Below are positions 34,361 through 46,968 of a stretch of 64,000 nt of DNA, piece after piece. The notes beneath the pieces were generated by a model. That model made no database searches, had not been told where the DNA came from, and was given only the letters and a program-made list of their open reading frames with translations. The DNA is from Aegilops tauschii subsp. strangulata (Eukaryota; Streptophyta; Magnoliopsida; Poales; Poaceae). Position 1 is the first letter of the stretch; each line of letters begins with the position of its first letter. Position numbers and translations under genes: made by a program. The stretch is taken from the NCBI RefSeq assembly GCF_002575655.3, contig NC_053038.3, forward strand, positions 145,840,885-145,904,884, read 5' to 3'.

Positions 34361-35106
34361 GGACCTCAGGACGATGGCGTCGCGGCAGGAGCCTCATCAG
34401 GATCAGCGCCTATCCCAGGGGCGCCTCCCTCCATCGCATAGGAAGGCGCGCCTGGCGCCCTCCTCAGGCAGGTCTCAGGGGCTCTCTTCTAGAGGGCCTC
34501 AGACCTTGCCAACCTCACGAGGGAGGCGCTTGGGCACCACTTGGAGGCGTGCTTCATGGCACGTGACCCTCAGGAGAGCACAGGGCAAGGAGTGCCCACC
34601 TCTCAGGAGTTCATCACCAAGACCACAAAGGAACTGCAAGATGCAAGGGCCATGCGCGGCGACAGCCGCTCACAAGGTGTAGCTCCGCATCCTCACGAGG
34701 ATGCTGGGCTGCGTGTCTGCATCGACGTCCCCGGGCTCAACAGGGCTGCATCTCAGGAGCGCTTCTGGCCATCGCATGTGGGCCGCTGCGAGGGCCCACC
34801 ACACAACTACGTTCGCATGCCCTTCGGCTTGCCGAGCGTGGCGTCAGCCTATCAATGCGACCTGCGGCGTGTCCTGGCGGCTCAGGAGGTCAGGTACCAC
34901 GCCGTCCCGGAGGAGATGGAGACGGTCTTCAGGGAACCTCCTGAGCCTCCCGAGGCTCAGGGTCCCGGTGGCTCGTGAGGTGTCGCTTCTTCAACGCACG
35001 CCTTCAGCTGCACCCACTCTACTTCGTCTACAGAACCAGGTGACATCTTCCAAGCTCGTTTAGCTGGGAGCGCCCCTCGGGCTGCATTATTCCCAGGCCA
35101 CATGGG
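34361..35106 (+). pseudogene. Gypsy copy 2: deleted reverse-transcriptase relic
   Basis: It matches 21780-22536. The frame at 34541-34978 reads LRVCIDVPGLNRA and then YVRMPFGLPSVASAYQ, with the same short spacing as copy 1 and no YxDD. The first match to copy 1 begins at the linker after protease, near 34361. It is not functional as RT. Confidence 0.7.
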
Positions 35107-36333
35107 TCTGTCCCTGTGGCATGTATCCCTTTTGCTTACGTCTTTCACTTACCTTGTTGGGGGCGCCCTTCGGGGTGCATCATCCCCAAGCCGCTCGGGC
35201 CGTACCCGGTGGCATGTATGTTCCTACATTTACCTAAGCTGATCTGCTCTCCATGCTTAACCAGCCAACTGCTACCACCTGCCTAATCATCGCCTCCCCC
35301 GGGGCCTCCACACAGGCACGGCGCTGGTGCATGGGTCCGTCCCTGCCACGCTGACAAATCTGAGCGGTCGAGCTCTGGCTCGCGGCACGCCCCGTGCACG
35401 TCACCTCACCAGGCCCTCGGTGCCTTCATCTCATCCAGAGCAACCAACGGCAGGCTGACAGCTGTAACGGCAAACCGTGTTTCTTCTTGTGCCTGTTCAC
35501 AGGGATCCCGTGGGAAGGATACCAGGCGGCACCGCGAGTCTCCTTTTCTCTTGTGCGATTCGCTTGCGCGTTAAAAGTGGGGCTCCTGAGCATTGTGACT
35601 CAGGAGCTCTTACTGGCTTTCTAGCCCTCACCCCCTGTCCTTGACCACGGCATCGCGGCCTGGCATACCAGCGGCGGCTGAGCTCGCTCGAGGGCCGGGA
35701 CCTGAGGATGTAGAGCACTAAGGAGAGCATGAGGGGAAGGAAACTCGTACGGGCCAGTCTAGCTATGCCGCACAAGTAGGCGCGCAGCCCTGGCGCAACG
35801 TCAGGAGTCTCCACCAAATCAACAAGATAAGTCCCGCACTCAGATCAGCTAAATTTTTCGGCCTAATGGTCACTCACACCTTGCCGCAACCCCGTTGCGG
35901 CCACGTCGACTCCCTTTCTTGCCTTACCATGGCTGCTTGAGCGCTAAGGGGGACCTCCTGAGCATCGCGCCTCAGGGGATCTTACTAGACCTCGGGCTCC
36001 ACACCTCTTGGCCTTGACCACGGCATGCAACCTGGCATACCAGCGACGGTTGTAGCCGCCTGGGTACCGGGACCTGTCAGCGCAGAGCAACAAGCCGTCG
36101 CGGGGAAAGAAAGGGGGGATCGAGCCTTAACGGGACACGCGTACGCTAAGTTTTCATAACAAGGAAAATAGGTACAAAAGACATTATAGATCCTTACATG
36201 CCCCCACGTGGTGATTCATGATTCTTTGTAGGAAACAAAAGCCAATACTAAGGGGAATCCTATCTACGCCCTTCCGTGGCGGACGCCATCATCAATAGTG
36301 GGCCACGGAGGGCCGGCGCCAACCCCATCCAGA
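35107..36333 (+). other. Gypsy copy 2: 3' non-coding interior
   Basis: No supported gene. 35107-35864 is the part deleted from copy 1 beside the gag-only element; 35865-36333 matches 30417-30884. Confidence 0.6.
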
Positions 36334-37113
36334 TCAGCGGCCGGACGCCACGGCTCTGCTCCGAGCGCGGCGAGAGCTCGGGGGCACGTAGCTGTCGTCG
36401 CTCGTCTCCGGAGTCTCGTAAGGCTTAGGAGAGCTGCTGGACTCCCAAGGGCTACTGCTGCTGGAGGAGCCGTGAGCGGAGCGCACGTCGGTTTGGCGCT
36501 CCTCTTCGGGGCAGCACTCCAGGCGGCGGCCCTCAGCGTCGAAGACCTTGAAGAAGAGTGTGGAAGCGCCGTCGTACTCGAAGTGGATCGCGAGGGAGCC
36601 CCTCGCACGGCAGACCCATGCGATCTCCCCCCAGCCGTGGGTCATGAAGATCCTGCCAGTGGGAACCGCTTCGATCTCCACTCCGGTCGCCGGAGCGCTG
36701 CAGTCGGCGTGCTGCAACCAGAGCTCGAGAGGCCCCCTCGGCGGCATCACGTCGGAAAGGAACCGCAGGAAGCAGATCCAGGAGCTTGGAGGCATCGGCG
36801 CCCACAGCACCAACTCACGCGAGGAGTCAGCGGCGTTGATCCCAAGGGCGACGGCACGCGTCGCCATGGCGCGGCGACCCCAGACACGGCGCAGGCGGCG
36901 CTGCTTGTCGCTCCGACCTCCCGAGCACTCGGCTCGGGGGTACAAGGGTAGCGAGTACCCCGGAGGAGGCCGCTCGCACCAAGGCCTCGACACCACCTGC
37001 ATCGCCACTTCATCACGGTGATGGATCGACCTTTTATTCGGCGGCAGTGGCCCCGGATCATCACGGGGAGCCTTTCGTTTCTATCTAGTAGAAAACCTTC
37101 TGATGGGCGCCAT
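36334..37113 (-). pseudogene. Antisense B3-like ORF (Gypsy copy 2), early stop
   Basis: This is the sister of 30885-31754. It starts at ATG 37111-37113 (MAPIRRFST) but meets TAG at codon 11 (37081-37083). After that the frame is open to the same TGA as in copy 1. It keeps the B3-like core (FLRFLSDVMP, GRIFMTHGWGEIAWVC, FEYDG, FFKVFDAEG) and the Ser-rich tail. It lacks the nine bases that encode the last three Arg of copy 1, an in-frame difference. Many amino-acid changes but no frameshift separate the copies after codon 11. A shortened protein could start at the Met at 37000-37002. Confidence 0.5.
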
Positions 37114-37191
37114 TGTTGTCAGCAGTGGAGCAAGGAGGAAGAAGCAATCAAGCCAGGAAGAGATGGGCGAGGGGGGCTCCGCCCCCTCCCC

Positions 37192-37198
37192 ATTTATA
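37192..37198 (-). promoter_or_regulatory. Antisense TATA box, copy 2
   Basis: TATAAAT on the minus strand, about 80 bases before the ATG at 37113. Context and spacing match copy 1. Confidence 0.5.
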
Positions 37199-37440
37199 GC
37201 GGAAGAAGGCTAACCGGCGTCTCCCACGATCGCAGGTAATGATGGTTTTCCTTGCATGTCGCAGGGACTTGTGAAGTCGTGCAGTTGCAGAGGCAGCGTG
37301 GGGAAGCGGAGACGCCCACGTCCAATCAACTGCCACACGTCAACCGAGGCCGCAGGCTTTTGGGGCCCGCGGTGCTCCGAACTTGACCCCTTGCTTCACC
37401 GCGAAGCCAAGCGCGAGCGCACCTTGGGCCCGGGGGCTAC

Positions 37441-37945
37441 TGTCGGCGTTCTGGGAACGGGGGTCCCCATACTCGCCTGCCTGCGGCCCACAGCGTGGCT
37501 AAGCCAGCAGGCCGTACAGCCCATCTTCATCAACAAGGCATCCAAGACCCTCGCGAGGCGGACGACGCAAGACCTCCTCTGGAGTGGCCGAGCCAGGCAG
37601 GCTCACGAGGAGCGGAGATATCAAGGCGGGGCAAACCTCAGGAGGCTCTCGTGACGTGAGCCATGACGAACGACACCAGGCGGGCGCCAGCGCGCGCAGC
37701 GTCCTTGTTTCCTCTTTGGTGCCAAGGAGGCCAGCGCAGGTGAAGAGTACCGAGGCATCAGGCAAAGGTTGCTATATTGGTGCAACGAGACCAAGACCAG
37801 GAGGACGGCGAGACGGTGGTCATTGTGGAGCCCAAGGCGGCGTCACCACCAGAGCTTTTCGTAGGCGAAGACCGCTTTTGTCAGGATAGCTTGTACTAGC
37901 TGTCCCCCTTCAAATTTTCCTGGCGTTGTTGGCTCCCTTCCCGCT
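37441..37945 (+). repeat. 3' LTR of Gypsy copy 2, truncated
   Basis: It starts TGTCGGCGTTCTGG after the polypurine tract and matches 32002-32510. It breaks at 37945 (CCTTCCCGCT), where inverted Gypsy sequence begins. Confidence 0.8.
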
Positions 37946-38912
37946 GTACCGAGCCTCGCCCGAGGAGGGCGCTGGACATGACTTCCTATGCGAGGGAGGG
38001 AGGCGCCCCAGGTGTGGGCGCTCGTCCTGAGGCGGCGCCGCTGGAGACGCCGTTCTCCTAAGGCCCTGTGCGGAGTAGTTGCTTCTTCTTTTTGGGTATG
38101 GCCTCAGGAGGGTACTAGATGCCCTCGCTGTCGGGGTCTTCAGTTGCTACAGCTTCGAAGGCGCATTCCAGGGAGCACACTGCATCTCTTTCTTCACAGG
38201 GGACTTTGATGATTCCGCCGCTTCCTGGCATCTTGAGGACGTTGTAGCCGTGGTGGGTCGCTGCCCTGAACTTGGCTAATGCTGGATACCCAAGGATGGT
38301 GTTGTACGATAGAAGGATGTGGGCGACATCGAAGTCGATGAGCTCGGTGCAGTAGTTGTCGCGCTTGCCGAAGGTGACAGGGAGACAGACCTGCCCTATC
38401 GGGGTGGGAGAGCCATCAGTCAGTCTTGAGAAGTGTTTGGTAGCCTGCAGCTGATCGTATGGCACTTGGAGGCTATCGAATGTCTCGACGGACAGGACGT
38501 TGAGCCCCGCGCCGCCGTCGATGAGGCTCTTGGTGACTTGGACGTTGCTGATGACGGGCAAGCAGAGCATTGGGACAGCTCCGGCGGTCGTCGCGAACTT
38601 GAGCTGGTCCGACGAGCCGAAGGTGATGGCGCATTCGTAACACCTGAGCGGGCGCGTGGCCTCGAGCCTGCGAAGAGCCGCATTCACCTCACGAGCAAAC
38701 TGCTTGAAGACGCGCTGGGATGCTGGGGCCTGAGCTCCGCCCAAGATGCAGGCGACAGCGCGTGGTTCCGGGAAGCCCCCAACCCCTCGTCCTGATGGTG
38801 GTCATTGTTTCTTCTTGGTGGTGGCGGCAGTGGAGGGAGACCAGCATTGCCCTGAGGGCGGTCCTCGCGCGGCTGGTCCCTCCAGGCGCCCTCACGAGGC
38901 TGGTCCTGCTAG
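37946..38912 (-). pseudogene. Inverted Gypsy gag-protease fragment
   Basis: On the minus strand, 38744-38115 is one 209-codon open frame: ILGGAQ-type gag end, REVNAALRRLEATRPL, the protease motif LIDGGAGLN, GYPALAKF and the linker after protease. It is the same family as copy 1 and free of the three TAG codons seen there. It points opposite to copies 1 and 2. Both edges are abrupt: 37945 against a plus-strand LTR, and 38912 against the long-LTR element. It looks like a rearrangement product and not an insertion, since no LTR or TSD frames it. Confidence 0.75.
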
Positions 38913-41259
38913 GAATTTCATATGGAATGGAGGTGACCAAACCTACCAAACCATAGAATACTTCGCGCATACATGACTGATTTGGGATGATTCCAAAGGG
39001 AGCAAAACATTCTCTCTTAGATTCACGACGAAAACTTGCATCAGGTGCACATGAACCTAGAGGAAGTGACTTCTTTCATCCAACATATGCTTCACGCATG
39101 GGACATGAGGGTAATGCTATATAAAAGTTTCCAACACTAGCTTGATGTTCAACATGAATCATGGAGGAGACAAAATGCTGCTGATGGGCTCAACAGCAAC
39201 TCATCGAAATTTCCATATCACTGGAATTCCACCATTATGTGAATAATGTGATAGTATTGCTCAGACCAAAAGATGTAATGGTGTATGCTCAAGGAACGAC
39301 CATGAGTAAGACAACATTACAAATATCGTTGGTTCTAACTTGATTTGACGATAGCCCACACTCAAATCAAGGTTTGGACAAGACGATAGATTCAACAACC
39401 GATCATGAGGAACAATCGATGAAGATGTCATCTCTCTTCAACACACACACACACACACAAGGATATCCCTTAGTGATGAACTAAGTCGGACAAGGTTTCA
39501 TCTCCCGACTCTCCAAGTTGTTGTTTAGCTTAACCAACTAGCTCAGGGGTATCCAACACAGATTTTTGGAGAAGCGGTGGTTTACAAGAAACCAACTTGA
39601 TCACGAACTCAACATAACGGTCAGGGGACAACCTGGTAATACTTCCGAGAAGATATTCGGAAAATCACGAACCACCGATATGCTACTAACCTCGAGAACA
39701 ATCTTGCTCTTCAGGGCAGGATGATATGATCAAAAGAGTGATGGATTGACACAATCCTATCTCATTGATTGAGGAGTGCACCAGGGAAAATGGACTAGAT
39801 CGCACGATAAACCTTAGGATGATGATTCAATAACCAACACACTCAGAATAAGATTATTTTCCATTAACTACCAAGCAACAAAGTGGCTAGGAGTATTGAT
39901 TTCACACATCATAGTTCACTTGTCGGCATTTCGGTTACAACAACACGGGACCAAAGAATGAATAATGATGGCGAGAAGTATCACTGCGTCAAGAATTCAT
40001 TAGAGGTTGTACAACTCCCATGATATTCCTGACATAAAGAAGGTAATACTCCTGGGTAGAACAGAACAAAAGCTAGATTGGCATTTTATCCGTGGAATAC
40101 AATTGCTTTGACTCAATCCAAGAAATGGATAAGGTACTGGAGTTTGTTTCTCCTATTCATTCCGGAATGGAATGGCTTGACAGACAACAAGAATATGAGG
40201 CATCGATAACACGAATGCACAACTACTCTTGACCAACAATTGACAGACGAAGGTCGAATAACAACTAAAGAGGGTCAACTCAAGGGAACATACGATTTTC
40301 TGAGTTGTGGGTGCATAGATTAGCATGTCGAACGAGTTCAACATATTTCTTCCGGATAACCCATGCAGAAAGGTAGAACTGGCAGAGTCACAATATAGAA
40401 TTGAGAACTCATCAGGATCACTCTGGTTGTGATCTTTCGGTTCCATGAGGAACTTCTGCCATTAGCATTTCATGGTATTTGGAAGAAGGAAATATCACGG
40501 ACCCCGAGGACTATTGCAAAGATTACTAATATCCTAAAGGAACTAGCAAACACTATCAACATGAGGTAAGTAGCGTGAATCTCGGGTCCAAGAACCCAGG
40601 AATAGAATGCCTACTAACTAAGTGGCATCTCGGGATGCTTTCGAGAATGACGGCCAGAATCATCACACTGTGAACACGAAACATGGATGGATTACTAGGT
40701 GGTTCTCTAAGACACCTAGGGTCATAATAATAACTCCAACATACATACCGAGGCAATCAAGTACCTCAACTCACCGATTAGTGTGGTTGAACTCGCCCAA
40801 AGGAACAACGGGAACGGGAAGAAGGGATTTGCAAATTTATCAGACTAATTAGAAACCTGGGATGACTCGGACAACATAACGGCTATAAATGCTCAAAATT
40901 ATTTGAGACATCCTGCAAAATGGTGGCATAACCACTCAACATCACAGTATCAAGGTTCTGAGACCAACTGTTAACACACAGAAGTACTAGTAACTGAAAT
41001 GAGGCTTGAATCCATGAATCCTATAAGTCTACTGATTAGTAACACGTGATCCTGATAGAAAGATGAGAAGCCTAGTTCTTAATCCTCGTAGAAAAGAAGA
41101 GGATGCCTCAGATCAGAAGGGCATAAGGTAAAGGAGTAAAAAAGAGCCTTACGTTCCCTTCCACAATCAATTCCCTTTTATAACTAAAGCATTTCTAGAC
41201 TCAACTTCGACCAGTTTGGCTTGGTAATCCTACAGGCAGTAAGGCTCTGATACCAAAGT
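38913..41259 (-). pseudogene. Decayed Gypsy interior of the second long-LTR element
   Basis: No intact ORF. The RT relic (the stretch equivalent to 14205-14420) lies at about 39240-39480 in reverse orientation. A CA dinucleotide run of about 20 bases is at 39440-39460. Confidence 0.7.
41243..41255 (-). other. Primer-binding site of the second long-LTR element
   Basis: The minus strand reads TGGTATCAGAGCC four bases after the LTR end, the same site as at 12407-12419. Confidence 0.8.
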
Positions 41260-44200
41260 TGTGAGTACCCCGATCCTAAGTCACACCGATCTAGCATGTA
41301 ACACATCATATCACTTTGCGGCCTCACGCATGGTATTCCCACGGGTGCCACCTTACCTGGCCCGGGACCGTTTGGCTCACGTATATGATAGTGTCGCTAA
41401 TATCCATATGACAGAGAACCCGGGCCGACATGACTAGTCATAAACCCAAAGTGGCACTAACTTACAGGGACATGCACACATGACCCAGCAACGAACATGT
41501 CGGTCATCAGTGAGTGAATCCGGGCTGTAGCAGCTGGGTTAACAGGACTCCGGTAGACACCGCATGACATTTCCCCGAAGCGACAGACACAAGAACGAAG
41601 AAGGACACATGCCGGCCAGCCTAAGTGTTCCGGAGCAGTAGTAAGCTACCATGGCTCAGTGGAAGCACTAGGAGACATTTCCCCATAAGAGAGGCTACCA
41701 AGAATAATCAACTAGGTTGTCGGATCCCACACATACCAAGCATTTCAATAACATACACACGATAAGCTCGATATGTGAAAATACAACATGGCATCACAAT
41801 AGAACTCTATGACTCAAAGTATTTATTCATTAGGCTCCGAGGAGCCAAGTATTACAAACATGGGTCTCATGACTCAACATACAGAGCATACAAGTAATAA
41901 GCACATGCGGAAGCTTAACTTGTCTGAGTACAGACAACTACAAATGAAATAGACTGAGAAGCCTGACTATCTACAAGACCCTACTGAGGGCACAAGATCG
42001 TAGCTGAGGTAACAAGCTAAACTTCGAAGTGCACGCGGAACTACTAGCGACACTGAAGTCTCTCTGCAAAAACATAAATTGAGCAAAAATGAGTACAAAT
42101 GTACCCAACAAGACTTACATCAGAACTATCTACATATGCATCAGTATCAACAAAGAGGGTGGTGGAGTTTAATAGCAGCAAGCCAGCTTTGACTCAGTGG
42201 CTATCCCGAACTACGACTGCAAGTAACTCTTTTGAGGTGGCGCACACGAGTGCACATATTCACCATATCAATACACCACTATGGATCCACTCACATCTCC
42301 TGACGAGAAGGCCATCCATAGCACTCATGCTTATCTTGCACATTTTAGAGTATCCACTTTACTTGTCTATGAACTGTATAGGCAACCCAGAGGTCCTTTA
42401 CCGCGGGCGCGGCTATTCGAATAGATCATTTATAACCCTGCAAGGGTGTACTTCTTCACACACGCTCTCGCCACTTACCGCCATTTACACGTCATGTATC
42501 TCGGCAACCTTCAAGCGGAAGCCTGGCGAGGGTGTCGGCCACGACCTGACTAACCACACAAGTCTCTAGTCTAGGTTTATGGCCTATTCGGGTTCCATCC
42601 ACAAGGAGATCCGGTCAGGGTGTCGCTCACGGCCTCAAACGATATCAGCAGGGTTCCCAAGCCCACCAAACGGGCGACGCATGGTACACCGTGCCACTTC
42701 ACCTAGTCTGTCCCAAGCCCACCTGTACCAGGTGCCACTTGGTAGACTACTAGCACTACCTACAAACACCAGAAACTAATTGCAACTCCTGGACAGAGAT
42801 CAGGTTGACTAATAAGTCGAGAGAGCTTGGAGTGCCCGGAGCCCAATGTGTGGTAGTAGCTGTTCATGGATCACAAACACAAAACTCAGTTCCTGAGGAC
42901 GGTTTCAATGAGACAACCCACCATGTACTCCTACATGGCCTCTCACCGCTACCTTTACCAAATCATGTTCACACACATAGCTCTCAATAGTAGGACATGT
43001 TCACCACATTCCAATTCATCCCCGATGAATCAGACCTGACTCAACTCTAAGCAGTAGCAGGCATGACAACAATCAGGAATGAGTAGGCACATCAGGGCTC
43101 AAACAACTCGTACTCATGCTAGTGGGTTTCATCTATTTACTGTGGCAATGACAGGTCATGCAGAGGAATGGGGTTCAACTACCGCAGCAGGTAACAGTTG
43201 AAGCGTTCTTGTCCTAATGCACTAAAAGAGAGCAGAATCGAGAGAGTGGGATTGTATCGGAATGAACAAGGGGGTTTTGCTTTCCTGGCACTTCTGAAGA
43301 TAGTATAGCTCTTCATCAGTGTCATAGAACTCATCGTCGGAACCACGTCCACTGAGAGGGGACAAACACCGGCAAATAAGAGGGAACACAATCAATGCAA
43401 CGCCACAATATGACATGGCAATATGCTGTGATTTGAGCTAATGCAACTAGCAACGATTTAAATGGAGTTGGTTTGAACACTAGATTCAAATTCAAACTCC
43501 ACATAAGGCATTTCAAATGCCATTAATTCAAATTGTCTTATACAGCAACTTTAAGTTAGCTAAACATGCATGAAAATGGTACAGATGGGTAGATTGAATT
43601 TTTCTGATCATTTTTCATATATAATTTATTTCATTCTGAGTTATAGTTATTTTTCTATGAATTTTTGATGTTTTAGCTATTTTCTGGAATTTCCTGGATT
43701 ATCTTAAATCCAGAACATCCTCTACTGCATCAGCCTGATGTCAGAGTGACGTCAGCAGGCAACAGGGGCCGGTCTAGGTCAAACCTGACACCGGGGTCCA
43801 CATGTTAGTGAGACAGAGAGTTAACAGGGGTTATTTAACTTAACTCGTGTCTTTAACAACAGCGGTCCCACATGTCATACACTAGGGGTTAATTAACCGA
43901 GTGATTAGCACTTAACCTAATGCTCCACGTCAGCTCTAATCGGCGTTTAGCCGCCGGCGTAAATAGGGCACGGCGAGGTCGCTCGCCCGGCCAACTCCGG
44001 CGACGAGAGGTCGCGCGGGCGGGTGCATTGGAACGCCCGCAACAAGGCGCGTACGATGGTGGTGGTGGCTGGAGCTGAGGCGGGCTGTAGCTGTGGTGGC
44101 GTCGAGCCAGGTGGCAGCCGGAGCTCGGGCATCGATGAAGACGGCGCCATAGAGCACAGGAGGAGGAACTAGTGGTGGTGTTCGTCTCCTAGGCGCGTGC

Positions 44201-44792
44201 CGAGCTTGTTGATGGGTTTGGATATGAGTGGCAGCAGCTGTGGCCGCGGCGAGGGGTCCTCGGGCAAGGTTGTGGGGCTAGCTAGAGTGTGCAAACAGCA
44301 GCAGAAAGAGAAGGGGGAGATGCGGTAGATCATAGGGAGGTCGGAGAGCGGTTCAGCGGGCTCGGGGACGCGTCGGAGACGACGAATCGATCGGTGAAGT
44401 CCGGCGAGCAGATGCGGCGGTGACGAGCTCGAAGGCGACGAACTGGTGCTCCTCGGCTTGATTATTCGGCGAGGAGAGGACATGGACGGTGGCTGAATTA
44501 CTGGATGCAGCAGAGAGGCGAGGCTTGCACGGTGGCTGCGGTGGTGCTCGTCGGCGGCCTCGGAAGCGAGCGAGGAAAGCGGGGAGGAGAGAGACAGAGG
44601 AGGTGGAGAAGCACGGGGAAAGGTCGAGGGGGTTCCAGGGGTGTCGTGGCGCTCGGGGCCGTCTCTAGCAGTGAGCAAGCACGTAGGAGGTGGCCTCGCA
44701 CGTGCGGGCGTGCCGCGGGCACGCGCCCTCGCCTACTGGCGCGAGGTGGAAGATGACGAGGGAGCCCCTGGTGGGCTTGGCAGCCAGCTGGC
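41260..44792 (-). repeat. 5' LTR of the second long-LTR element, inner part
   Basis: It matches the 8.8-12.4 kb LTR in reverse. The GC-rich block lies at about 43930-44770. It is cut at CTGGC (44788-44792) by the nested element and continues at 53018-53504. Together the parts make about 4.0 kb. Confidence 0.85.
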
Positions 44793-46476
44793 TGATACGT
44801 CCACAACGTATCTATAATTTTTTATTGTTCCATGCTATTATATTATCTATTTTGGATGTTTATGGGCTTTATTTATACTTTTATATTGTTTTTGGGACTA
44901 ACCTATTAACCCAGAGCCCAGTGCCAGTTCGTGTTTTTTCCCTTGTTTCAGATTCGAAGAAAAGGAATATCAAATGGAGTCCAAATGGAATGAAACCTTC
45001 GGGAGAGTTATTTTTGGAACGGAAGCAATCCAGGAGACTTGGAGTGTACGTCAGGGAAGCAACGAGGTGGCCACGAGGCAGGGAGGTGCGCCTGCCCCCG
45101 TGGGCGCGCCCCCACCCTCGTGGGCCCCTTGTGGCTCCCCTGGCCGACTTCTTTCGCCTATATATGTCCATATACCCTAAAAACATCAGGGAATAGAATA
45201 GATCGGGAGTTCCGCTGCCGCAAGCCTCTGTAGCCACCAAAAACCAATCGGGACCCTGTTCCGGCACCCTGCCAGAGGGGGGATCCCTCACCGGTGCCCA
45301 TCTTCATCATCCCGACGCTCGCCATGACGAGGAGGGCGTAGTTCACCCTCGGGGCCGAGGGTATGTACCAGTAGCTATGTGTTTGATCTCTCTCTCTCTC
45401 TCATGTTCTTGAGGTGGTACGATCTTGATGTATCACGAGCTTTGCTATTATAGTTGGATCTTATGATGTTTCTCCCCCTCTACTCTCTTGTAATGGATTG
45501 AGTTTTCCCTTTGAAGTTATCTTCTCGGATTGAGTCTTTAAGGATTTGAGAACACTTGATGTATGTCTTGCCGTGTTTATCTATGGTGACAATGGGATAT
45601 CACGTGATCCACTTGATGTATGTTTTGGTGATCAACTTGCGGGTTCTGCCCATGAACCTATGCATAGGGGTTGGCACATGTTTTCGTCTTGACTCTCCGG
45701 TAGAAACTTTAGGGCACTCTTTGAAGTTCTTTGTGTTGGTTGAATAGATGAATCTGAGATTGTGTGATGCATATCATATAATCATACACACGGATACTTG
45801 AGGTGACAATGGAGTTTCTAGGTGACATTAGGGTTTTGGTTGATTTGTGTCTTAAGGTGTTACTCTAGTACGAACTCTATGATAGATTGAACGGAAAGAA
45901 TAGCTTCATGTTATTTTACTACGGACTCTTGAATAGATCGATCCGAAAGAGTAACTTTGAGGTTGTTTCATACCCTACCATAATCTCTTCATTTGTTCTC
46001 CGCTATTAGTCACTTTGGAATGACTCTTTGTTGCATGTTGAAGGATAGTTATATGATCCAATTATCTTAATATTGTTGAGAGAACTTGCACTAGTGAAAG
46101 TATGAACCCTAGGCCTTGTTTCCTAGCATTGCAATACCGTTTACGCTCACTTTTGTCGCTAGTTACCTTGCTGTTTTTTCTATTTTCAGATTACAAATAC
46201 CCATATCTATCATCCATATTGCACTTGTATCACCATCTCTTCGCCGAACTAGTGCACCTATACAATTTACCATTGTATTGGGTGAGTTGGGGACACAAGA
46301 GACTCTTTGTTATTTGGTTGCAGGGTTGTCTGAGAAAGACCATCTTCATCCTACGCCTCCCACGGATTGATAAACCTTAGGTCATCCACTTGAGGGAAAT
46401 TTGCTACTGTCCTACAAACCTCTACACTTGGAGGCCCAACAATGTCTACAAGAAGAAGGTTGTGTAGTAGACATCA
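44793..46476 (+). repeat. 5' LTR of the nested non-autonomous element
   Basis: A TATATAT promoter box lies at about 45158-45166, before TCCATATACCC. A short CT run is at 45387-45402. It has an extra 18 bases in the GC-rich part compared with the 3' LTR. Confidence 0.88.
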
Positions 46477-46486
46477 AGATCTTTTC

Positions 46487-46568
46487 TGGCGCCGTTGCCG
46501 GGGAGGCTAGGTAAGCGGCACTCACACCCTGTCAACTAAGCTCTTTTCTGGCGCCGTTGCCGGGGAGG
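46487..46568 (+). other. Duplicated primer-binding site
   Basis: The same TGGCGCCGTTGCCGGGG-type site, with its CTTTTC lead-in, occurs at 46487-46506 and again at 46549-46568. Only the first is at the normal distance from the LTR end (46476). Confidence 0.75.
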
Positions 46569-46662
46569 TGAGTGCTAGAAGGTATATCTTTAGATCTTGC
46601 AATTGAATCTTTTTGTTTCTTGTTTTATCACTAGTTTAGTCTATAAAAGAAAACTACAAAAA

Positions 46663-46968
46663 ATGGAATTTAGTTTGTCTCATACGCTTCATCTTTTTAA
46701 TATCTTTCGTGAGTATGATGGAAAGGAAAATTGTGCCAAAGTGTTAGAAGAAGAATGCATTATAATGTTTGGCACTAAATCTTTGAATGATGAGCATGAT
46801 TGCAATGTTGTTAGTATGAACTCTTTGAATATCCATAGTACTAATGATGGTTGCACTAGTTATGATGAAAATGTCTCCTATAAACATGTCAATTTTTGTG
46901 GAGTGCATTTGGTTTGCAAGTACACACCAAATTGGGATGATAGATATTGCAAGAGCATAAGCATTTAG
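46663..46968 (+). pseudogene. Gag-like ORF of the nested element, N-terminal piece
   Basis: It starts at ATG 46663 (MEFSLSHTL), 95 bases after the second primer-binding-site copy. It contains a Cys/His/Asn-rich stretch and closes at TAG 46966. Continuation in another frame (from about 46960) reads HLETKLLQERLDVCAEN, so a frameshift separates it from the next piece. I recognise no domain in this part. Confidence 0.5.

Noticed and set aside
39440..39460. CA dinucleotide run
   Set aside because: An ordinary microsatellite about 20 bases long; no further meaning seen.
42099..42569. A 156-codon plus-strand ORF
   Set aside because: It is antisense to the LTR of the minus-strand long-LTR element; the equivalent LTR stretch in the plus-strand copies (11205-11390) is not conserved as coding.
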